From an uncultured Oscillospiraceae bacterium (lineage in GTDB: Bacteria > Bacillota > Clostridia > Oscillospirales > Oscillospiraceae), in contig CAJTOE010000023.1 in assembly GCA_910577805.1 (NCBI GenBank), forward strand, positions 1-20,903: DNA of 20,903 nt. The letters are read 5' to 3'. Of this stretch, positions 15,275 through 20,903 are shown piece after piece. The notes under the pieces are model-generated. The model saw only the letters and a program-made list of their open reading frames with translations, was not told the origin of the DNA and ran no database searches. The position numbers and the translations under genes were made by a program. The first letter of the stretch is position 1; each line of letters opens with the position of its first letter.

Positions 15275-15946
15275 ATGTCTGAACCGATCAAAATGCTGAT
15301 CTCCATCGTGGAGCGCGGCCGGGGCAGCGCTATTATGAAGCTGTATACCCAGCGGCAGGTTTTTCTGCACTGCCAGTGCCCCGGCACCGGCACCGCGACC
15401 TCAGATATCCTGAACATTCTGGGCCTTGGCTCCAGCGAGAAGGACGTTATTATCAGCTATGCCGCCGCCGGAGCCGCCGGGCAGCTGCTCACCGACCTGG
15501 ATACGGACCTGCGGGGCGCCGCCAAAACCGCGGGCATCGTGTTTATGCTCCCCCTGACGGGCATCAACAATCTGGTGGCCTCCATCATCCAGTACAAGAC
15601 GGACCCGGTGAAGCCGGACAAGAAGGGAGAGGAAAAAATGGAACAGAGCGACAGCAGCTTGATTCTGGTGGTGTGCAACCGGGGCTGCACCGACGCGGTC
15701 ATGGCGACGGCCAAGGCGGCGGGGGCAAGGGGCGGTACGACCATCCGGGCCCGCTGGACGGGCATCGAGGACTTAGAGAGCGCCTATGACCTGTCCCTCC
15801 ACGCGGAGAAGGAGATCCTGGCCATTGTGGCCCGCAACGATATCCGCAACGACCTGATGCAGGCCATCAACGAGAAGCACGGCCTGCGTACGGAGGCTCA
15901 GGCAATGATTTTGTCCATGGGGATTGATCGAATTGTACATTTGTAA
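15275..15946 (+). CDS. Tandem PII-like signalling protein
   Basis: The 223-aa product has two PII-like (ferredoxin-fold, GlnB-related) domains. Domain 1 spans about 1-108 (IKMLISIVERGRGSAIMKL, a T-loop-like region rich in Gly/Thr, then GIVFMLPLTGINNLV). Domain 2 spans about 127-223 (LILVVCNRGCTDAVMATAKAAG, GARGGTTIRARW, ending MGIDRIVHL), with a charged linker PVKPDKKGEEKMEQ. Domain 2 keeps the GxRGGTTIxxR region typical of PII but domain 1 does not. PII proteins bind ATP/ADP and 2-oxoglutarate and often gate a neighbouring transporter; binding here is inferred. The start has GAGGGAGG at 8-9 nt. An internal ATG (15638) with its own ribosome binding site could yield domain 2 alone. Confidence 0.87.
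   Translation: MSEPIKMLISIVERGRGSAIMKLYTQRQVFLHCQCPGTGTATSDILNILGLGSSEKDVIISYAAAGAAGQLLTDLDTDLRGAAKTAGIVFMLPLTGINNLVASIIQYKTDPVKPDKKGEEKMEQSDSSLILVVCNRGCTDAVMATAKAAGARGGTTIRARWTGIEDLESAYDLSLHAEKEILAIVARNDIRNDLMQAINEKHGLRTEAQAMILSMGIDRIVHL
15622..15640 (+). promoter_or_regulatory. Possible internal ribosome binding site and start in the tandem PII gene
   Basis: GGGAGAGG followed by AAAAA and ATG (15638) lies exactly in the linker between the two PII-like domains. It would give a 102-aa protein that is domain 2 alone. The purine-rich stretch may simply encode the charged linker. Confidence 0.4.
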
Positions 15947-15968
15947 CAAAGAAAAAATATTTCACCTC

Positions 15969-15997
15969 TTTACACGACGGCGTTTTTAGAGTAAACT
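15969..15997 (+). promoter_or_regulatory. Promoter of ireB
   Basis: TTTACA (15969-15974) and TAAACT (15992-15997) are spaced by 17 bp. Confidence 0.6.
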
Positions 15998-16039
15998 ATA
16001 CACAGTACCCAAACGCAAGCCATTGGAGGTGACCCAAAT

Positions 16040-16291
16040 ATGGAAGAAATGGATTTCACCCGTAAATTCAAGCTGGGCGATCAGCGGGACCTGGAGATCA
16101 AGACCATCCTGACCACCGTGTATCAGGCGCTTCAGGAAAAGGGATATAATCCGGTCAACCAGATCGTGGGCTATATCCTCTCCGAGGACCCCACTTATAT
16201 CACCAACTACAAAAGCGCCCGTGCCATGATCCGCAAGGTGGACCGGGATGAGCTGCTGCAAACGTTGGTCAAGTATTACCTGACGCATTAA
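16040..16291 (+). CDS. ireB: IreB family regulatory phosphoprotein
   Basis: The 83-aa product matches the IreB/YrzL (DUF965) family over its length: FKLGDQRDLEIKTILTTVYQ, ALQEKGYNPVNQIVGYILSEDPTYI and SARAMIRKVDRDELLQTLVK. In Enterococcus IreB is phosphorylated on N-terminal threonines by the PASTA kinase IreK and controls cell-envelope stress resistance (established for the family). Here T7 is the only N-terminal Thr. The start has TTGGAGGTG. It is usually found between alaS and ruvX; neither is here, so the context differs. Confidence 0.93.
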   Translation: MEEMDFTRKFKLGDQRDLEIKTILTTVYQALQEKGYNPVNQIVGYILSEDPTYITNYKSARAMIRKVDRDELLQTLVKYYLTH

Positions 16292-16393
16292 GCGCACAGG
16301 TGCGGCCTTTTATACCAGCCCGCGATCCGCTGTGGTCCAACACCCGGCGGGTCCGGGCCTTTCTGGCATATTTCTGAAAGAGAGGAAGCGCCT

Positions 16394-16828
16394 ATGAAGC
16401 TTTTGGTGAGCCGGTGTCTGCTGGGCGAGCCCTGCCGCTACGACGGCCAGTCCAAGCCCCTCTCCCGCCTGGAGGAGCTGCTTGCAGCGGGCCATACCCT
16501 GGTCCCCGTGTGCCCGGAGGTGCTGGGCGGCCTGCCCACGCCCCGCCCCCCGGCGGAGGTCCAGCCCGACGGACGGGTCTGCTGCGCCGGAGGCCAGGAC
16601 GTGACCGCCAGCTTTCAGGCCGGGGCGGAGCAAACCCTGGCACTGGCCCTGCGTGAGGGCTGTCAGGCGGCGCTGCTGAAGGAGAACTCCCCCTCCTGCG
16701 GGTTTGGGAGCATCTACAGCGGCGATTTCTCAAAAACCCTGGTGTCCGGCTCCGGGCTTGCCGCCCGCCTGCTGGCGGAGCATGACATCCCCGTCTACGG
16801 GGAATCCCGGCTGGACTGCCTGCTCTGA
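16394..16828 (+). CDS. DUF523 family protein (TudS-like)
   Basis: The 144-aa product has the DUF523 hallmarks: VSRCLLGEPCRYDG (C8, C14), PVCPEVLGGLPTPR (C40), and LKENSPSCGFGSIYSG (C102). In this family the thiouracil desulfidase TudS uses conserved Cys to hold a [4Fe-4S] cluster that removes sulfur from thiouracil; this member probably has the cluster, but its substrate is not shown by the sequence. The start has AGAGGAAG about 9 nt upstream. It lies between ireB and a GDPD-like gene, with no clear terminator on either side. Confidence 0.88.
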   Translation: MKLLVSRCLLGEPCRYDGQSKPLSRLEELLAAGHTLVPVCPEVLGGLPTPRPPAEVQPDGRVCCAGGQDVTASFQAGAEQTLALALREGCQAALLKENSPSCGFGSIYSGDFSKTLVSGSGLAARLLAEHDIPVYGESRLDCLL

Positions 16829-16865
16829 CCCCTATCCCACTTTACCCCAAAGGAGTGCCCGAATC

Positions 16866-17660
16866 ATGCTGCGTCGCCCGCTTGTCTGCCTTGCATCCAC
16901 CCCGCTGTCTTTATTGCTCTCCCTGAGCATCCTGCTTTCCAGTCTGACAGCCACCCCCATCCCGCCCCTCATCATCCACGCCGGCGGGCGGGTCGACGGG
17001 GTCACCGGCACCAACAGCCTGGAAGCCCTGGAGGAAACCTACGCCGTCGGGGGCCGGGCCATCGAGATCGACTTCGACTGGACCTCAGACGGCCATCTGG
17101 TGTGCATCCACGACTTCACCGACCGTTTCACCACCCAGCTCAACGGAGAGCCATGCACCCTGGAGGAGTTTTTGAATATCCGGTATCTGAACCGCTATAC
17201 CCCCATCACCGCCCAGGAGCTGATCGACTGGCTGTCCGGCCACTCGGATGTGCGCCTCATTACGGACTTCAAAAACGACAATGTGACAGGCCTGGAGACG
17301 CTGGCGGAGATGGCCGGGGCCTATCCGGGACTTCTGGACCAGATTTACCCCCAGATCTACCACCAGAGCGAGTACTACCCTGTGCGGAGCCTGGGCTATA
17401 AAAACGTGATTTACACCCTGTACCGGGAGCATTACGACATCCGCAAGGACGCCGCCGGGATCGCCGCCTTTGCCGCGGACCACCCCCTGGCCGCAGTCAC
17501 CGTGCCCATCGCCATCGTGGACCAGCAGGGGACAGACTATGTAAATGCCATCAACCAGGTGAACGTCCCTCTGTACGTCCACACGGTCAATGGCATTCAG
17601 GATATTCGGAAATATCAGGATATGGGCGTTTACGGGGTCTATACAGATTATCCCCGCTGA
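16866..17660 (+). CDS. Exported glycerophosphodiester phosphodiesterase-like protein
   Basis: The product is 264 aa with an N-terminal hydrophobic signal sequence or anchor (about 10-30), then a GDPD/PLC-like barrel. The pattern H38, N50, E67, D69 and H82 (IIHAGG, TNSLEAL, EIDFDWTSDGHLVCIHD) fits the metal and catalytic positions of GDPD enzymes. The usual HRG is HAG, so the phosphate-contacting Arg is missing. The protein may act on a related phosphodiester or be altered in activity. The open frame runs upstream to 16704, but ATG 16866 is chosen because AAAGGAG lies about 8 nt before it and a signal sequence follows. It may be co-transcribed with the DUF523 gene 37 nt upstream. Confidence 0.82.
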   Translation: MLRRPLVCLASTPLSLLLSLSILLSSLTATPIPPLIIHAGGRVDGVTGTNSLEALEETYAVGGRAIEIDFDWTSDGHLVCIHDFTDRFTTQLNGEPCTLEEFLNIRYLNRYTPITAQELIDWLSGHSDVRLITDFKNDNVTGLETLAEMAGAYPGLLDQIYPQIYHQSEYYPVRSLGYKNVIYTLYREHYDIRKDAAGIAAFAADHPLAAVTVPIAIVDQQGTDYVNAINQVNVPLYVHTVNGIQDIRKYQDMGVYGVYTDYPR

Positions 17661-17670
17661 CGCCCCGATA

Positions 17671-17707
17671 CGGCGGCGGCTCTTAGTGAGCCGCCGCCCA
17701 TGTTTTT
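17671..17707 (+). terminator. Terminator of the GDPD-like gene, overlapping the 3' end of polA
   Basis: An 11-bp stem GGCGGCGGCTC/GAGCCGCCGCC with a 5-nt loop contains the polA stop codon (17683-17685, minus). It is followed by CATG and TTTTT on the plus strand. The U-run is 4 nt from the stem. On the minus strand there is no U-run, so it serves the plus-strand gene better. Confidence 0.7.
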
Positions 17708-20346
17708 CCTGCGCCCGTCTCCGCCAGCAGGGGGACCGCCAGGGCCATGACCCCCTCCATCTCCTCCCGGAGCATGGCGCTTACCCGCTCCGTCTCGGAT
17801 TCAGGGCACTCCACAATCAGCTCGTCGTGGACCTGGAGAACCAACCGTCCCGCGAAGCCGTCCCGCTCCAGGCGGTCCGACACCCGCAGCATCGCCAGCT
17901 TGATAATGTCGGCGGCAGTCCCCTGCACCGGCATGTTCAGCGCGACCCGCTCTCCAAAGGAGCGGGTGTTGAAATTGGAGGACTTCAGCTCCGGCACCCA
18001 GCGCCGCCGCCCCAGCAGCGTGGACACAAAACCGTCTTTTTTGGCCCGCTCCACCACGTCCGCCATATAGGCCCGAACGCCGGCGTAGTGCGCGAAATAT
18101 TTTTCCATATACTCCTTCGCCTCCGCCACGGTCACCCCGATATCCTGGGACAGGGAGAAGGGCGAGATGCCGTACACGATGCCGAAGTTTACTGCCTTAG
18201 CGGAGCGCCGCATGAGGGGGGTGACCTCCTCCAGGGGCACGCCGAACACCTGGGAGGCCGTAATGGTATGAATATCCTCCCCGGAGCGGAAGCCCTGGAG
18301 CATAGCCTCGTCTCCGGCGATGTGGGCCAGAAGGCGCAGCTCGATTTGAGAGTAGTCCGCGTCCACCAGCACGTACCCAGGCCGGGCCATGAACATGTTC
18401 CGCAGCTCCGCCCCCAGCTCGGTCCGCACGGGGATGTTCTGCAAATTGGGCTCCGTGGAGGACAGCCGCCCGGTGGCGGTGACCGTGTTCTGGAAGGAGG
18501 TGTGGATGCGGCCGTCCGGGGCGATGACCTTGTCCAGACCGTCCACATAGGTGGATTTCAGCTTGGTAAGCTGACGGTAGTCCAAAATTTCTTCAATCAT
18601 GGGGTGCTGGCCCCGGAGCTTTTCCAGCACCTCCGCGTTGGTGGAGTAGCCGGTCTTGGTCTTTTTCACCGGCGGCAGGTTCAGCTTGTCAAACAGGATG
18701 TGCCCCAGCTGTTGGGTGGAGTTGATATTGAATTCCTCTCCCGCCAGCTCGTAGATTTTGGCCTGGGCCGTCTCAATGCGCCCGGACAGGAGCTGCCCGA
18801 ACTCCACCAGCGCCCCCCGGTCCACCAGGAAACCTTCCAGCTCCATGCGGGCCAGCACCGGACACAGGGGCAGCTCTATGGTCTCGAACAGCTCCCACAT
18901 GCCCAGCTCCCTGAGGCGCTTGGACAGGGTATCCCGCAAAGCCCCGATCCAGGCACAGTGACGGAGCAGCGCCGCCGTGGGGGCCACCGGGTCAGAGAGG
19001 GGACCGAAGGCTCCGTCCTCCAGGTAGGCGGCGGCCTTACCGGCCTCCTGCTTGTAGTAGGTCAGCACCAGCTTTTCCAGGTCGTAGCTGCCGTCTGTCG
19101 GGGCCAGGAGATAGGCGGCGATCTCCGTGTCGAACACAAAATTGCCGGGGGTGATGCCCTCCTCCAGAAGGGTGCGGATGAGGTTCTTTGCGCCGTGGAC
19201 GTTTTTAGGGATGCCGGGGCCAAAAAGCTCCTTCAAAACCGCATTATAATTTTCCAGCTTATTGGCGAACAGCAGCGCCCCATGGTTTTCCGTCTCGCTG
19301 AGGGCGCACTCCACGCACACCACGTCCAGAGAGGGCAGGGCCAGCACGTTTACGGCCTCCTTGGTCCGCCACAGCGCCAGAAGCTCCCGGGCGCGCTCCG
19401 GGGTCTCCACGCACTCGCTGGTGCAGGTACATGCAAACACCGGCGTCTCCTGGGACGTGCCCTCCCCCTGGGGGGCGGTGAGGCCGTACTTGTCAATGAG
19501 CTTGGAGAACTCCAGCTCTACAAAAAGCTGGTAGAGCCTGCCGTTGTCCGGCTCCCGGCGCAGGTTGTCCTCCGGCGTAAATTCGATGGGGGCGTTGGTG
19601 CGGATGGTCGCCAGATCGTAGGAGGCACGGGCGTCTGCCTCCCCCATGGTGAGCTTTTTGAGGGCGGCGGGCTTGGCCTCGATGTCCGGGAGTTTTTCAT
19701 AGATGCAGTCGATGGAATGATACAGCTGGATCAGCGCCATCGCCGTCTTTTCCCCCACCCCCTTTACGCCGGGGTAGTTGTCCGAAGCGTCCCCCATGAG
19801 GGCCTTCAGGTCAATCATGTGGATGGGGTCGAAGCCGTACTCCTCCCGGAACAGCTCCGGGGTCACGTCGCGGGTGGTGGTGCGGCCCATGCGGGTGGAG
19901 ATCAGCTTGACCGTAGTCTGTTCCGTCACCAGCTGCAAGGAGTCCTTATCTCCGGTGACAATGACCGTCTCCCAGCCGGCCTGACTGTCCAGGGCGGCGA
20001 TGGTCCCCAGCAGGTCGTCCGCCTCCCAGCCGTCCAGCTCGTACAGGGGGATATTCATTGCCCGCAGCACGTCCTTCAACAGGGGCATCTGGCTGGCCAG
20101 CTCCTCCGGCATTTTCTTGCGCTGGGCCTTGTAGGCCGGGAAGGCCAGGTGCCGGAAGGTGGGGGCCGGCCGGTCGAAGGTGACGCACAGCGCGTCGGGC
20201 TTATCCTCGGTGAGCAGCTTGTTGAGGATGTTCAAAAAGCCGAAGATGGCGTTGGTGGGCTGGCCCGCCTGGGTGGTCAGCGTCTGGCTGACCCCGTAAA
20301 AGGCCCGGTTGAGGATGGAGTTTCCGTCCAGGACCATCAGTTTCAT
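17683..20346 (-). CDS. polA: DNA polymerase I
   Basis: The product is 887 aa. Domains: 5'-3' exonuclease (about 1-290; MVLDGNSILNRAFYG, GWEADDLLG at 106-114, MGDASDNYPGVKGVGEKTA), a 3'-5' exonuclease-like fold (about 300-480), and the polymerase domain (about 490-887). Polymerase motifs are intact: motif A DADYSQIELR (D664), motif B RRSAKAVNFGIVYG (K717, Y725), motif C QVHDE (D841). The exonuclease fold lacks the DxE of motif I (the equivalent stretch reads NVLALPSLDVV), so proofreading is probably lost, as in Bacillus and Thermus enzymes. The start at 20346 is preferred over 20370 because it gives the standard MKLMVLDGNS opening and has GAGGAG 7 nt upstream. It follows a YcxB-like gene by 20 nt. 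Confidence 0.96.
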   Translation of the reverse strand: MKLMVLDGNSILNRAFYGVSQTLTTQAGQPTNAIFGFLNILNKLLTEDKPDALCVTFDRPAPTFRHLAFPAYKAQRKKMPEELASQMPLLKDVLRAMNIPLYELDGWEADDLLGTIAALDSQAGWETVIVTGDKDSLQLVTEQTTVKLISTRMGRTTTRDVTPELFREEYGFDPIHMIDLKALMGDASDNYPGVKGVGEKTAMALIQLYHSIDCIYEKLPDIEAKPAALKKLTMGEADARASYDLATIRTNAPIEFTPEDNLRREPDNGRLYQLFVELEFSKLIDKYGLTAPQGEGTSQETPVFACTCTSECVETPERARELLALWRTKEAVNVLALPSLDVVCVECALSETENHGALLFANKLENYNAVLKELFGPGIPKNVHGAKNLIRTLLEEGITPGNFVFDTEIAAYLLAPTDGSYDLEKLVLTYYKQEAGKAAAYLEDGAFGPLSDPVAPTAALLRHCAWIGALRDTLSKRLRELGMWELFETIELPLCPVLARMELEGFLVDRGALVEFGQLLSGRIETAQAKIYELAGEEFNINSTQQLGHILFDKLNLPPVKKTKTGYSTNAEVLEKLRGQHPMIEEILDYRQLTKLKSTYVDGLDKVIAPDGRIHTSFQNTVTATGRLSSTEPNLQNIPVRTELGAELRNMFMARPGYVLVDADYSQIELRLLAHIAGDEAMLQGFRSGEDIHTITASQVFGVPLEEVTPLMRRSAKAVNFGIVYGISPFSLSQDIGVTVAEAKEYMEKYFAHYAGVRAYMADVVERAKKDGFVSTLLGRRRWVPELKSSNFNTRSFGERVALNMPVQGTAADIIKLAMLRVSDRLERDGFAGRLVLQVHDELIVECPESETERVSAMLREEMEGVMALAVPLLAETGAGKTWAAAH

Positions 20347-20366
20347 AGGAATGCTCCTCTCACAGT

Positions 20367-20870
20367 TCACAGTTTCTTGATTTGGGTAGGCTTCGTTCGC
20401 AGAAACGACCGGAATTCCTCCCGCTGGCTCTCACTGAGCTGGTCCTTGAATACCAGCATAAAGAGCTGTCCGGCGGTGTACAGGGCGCAGACCTGGGGCG
20501 TCTCCACCAGACGGACGAGCTTGTCATAGGAGACGGTCATACGCTTGCCGGTCTCGTCGTTGATGCTCTCCACACCCTCCTCGGTAAACCGGGTATGGGA
20601 GGGGATGGGAGGGGTCAGGCCCATGTCCCGCCAGCGCTGGACCTGGATGCGAACCCATTTTTTGGGAAAGTAGACGTACGCCGTCAGAAGCAGCGCCAGC
20701 AAAACGCCGTAGAGGATGGCAAGGGCAGTTTTTCGCTGGAGGATAAGCAGAATCAGCATCGCCAGCACGAAAACCGAAATCGGATAAAACAGGTACCGGC
20801 GGCGGCCTATATAGCGTTTGTTCAGCTCATAGAGCAGTTTTCCGTTGATCTGGCCTCGTGTTTCAAACAT
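20367..20870 (-). CDS. YcxB-like membrane protein
   Basis: The 167-aa product starts at 20870 (MFETRG), where GGAGGAGGG lies 7 nt upstream; ATG 20888 would put the ribosome binding site inside the gene. A short N-terminal domain is followed by two spans (about 30-48 and 51-68), then a C-terminal domain with TRFTEEGVESINDETGKRMTVSYDKLVRLVETPQVCALYTAG and LSESQREEFRSFL. This pattern fits YcxB-like C-terminal domains: a PH-like fold on the cytoplasmic face. The function is unknown. It is the first gene of a two-gene unit with polA. The promoter was not identified and probably lies beyond the window edge. Confidence 0.75.
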   Translation of the reverse strand: MFETRGQINGKLLYELNKRYIGRRRYLFYPISVFVLAMLILLILQRKTALAILYGVLLALLLTAYVYFPKKWVRIQVQRWRDMGLTPPIPSHTRFTEEGVESINDETGKRMTVSYDKLVRLVETPQVCALYTAGQLFMLVFKDQLSESQREEFRSFLRTKPTQIKKL

Positions 20871-20903
20871 ACATACACCCTCCTCCATGAAAGACGGGCC
20901 GGC

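Noticed and set aside
16292..16393. Weak hairpins after ireB (CGCACAGGTGCG and CCCGGCGGGTCCGGG)
   Set aside because: Stems are only 4-5 bp and the U-runs are short or displaced, so a terminator call is not supported.
17590..20529. 979-aa open frame on the plus strand opposite polA
   Set aside because: It lies antisense to polA, has no ribosome binding site in a sensible place, overlaps the convergent terminator and shows no domain.

Overview
The window looks like a chromosomal segment of a moderately high-GC anaerobic Firmicute, most like the Oscillospiraceae group that includes Flavonifractor, Lawsonibacter and Pseudoflavonifractor. This is inferred from strong AGGAGG-type ribosome binding sites, an rpmG-secE-nusG cluster, ATP-type PEP carboxykinase, IreB, DUF6465 and DUF523 proteins, and a short palindromic repeat of the kind scattered through such genomes. 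The species cannot be fixed from the sequence alone. There are no rRNA or tRNA genes, no CRISPR array and no transposase.

Layout. 1-784 (minus strand): start of nusG, secE and rpmG, preceded by a promoter and a roughly 200-nt leader with a terminator and a candidate antiterminator. 824-987: first copy of a palindromic repeat. 1018-2758 (minus): pckA with its own terminator and promoter. 2920-8056 (plus): a signalling operon made of a response regulator carrying both HD-GYP and GGDEF domains, a free Hpt protein and a membrane hybrid histidine kinase with two receiver domains. Together these could form a full phosphorelay with cyclic-di-GMP as output. 8149-10393 (plus): a zinc-type alcohol dehydrogenase translationally coupled to an ArsB/NhaD-type permease. 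10404-11375 (plus): a membrane protein and a small XRE regulator behind a promoter with three copies of a 16-bp palindrome. 11495-12272 (minus): a 56-aa membrane miniprotein and a DUF6465 protein. 12362-13616 (plus): a membrane-anchored GH25 lysozyme, with a second repeat copy lying between the gene and its terminator. 13667-15946 (plus): a DUF1538 membrane protein starting at TTG, followed by a protein with two tandem PII-like domains. 15969-17707 (plus): ireB, a DUF523/TudS-like protein and an exported GDPD-like protein. 17683-20870 (minus): a YcxB-like membrane protein followed by polA.

Most genes are ordinary housekeeping or accessory genes. The points most worth a second look are the rpmG leader, the phosphorelay/cyclic-di-GMP cassette, the DUF1538 plus tandem-PII pair with a possible internal start, the triple-operator promoter, and the repeat family. 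No clearly new defence or mobile system was seen.
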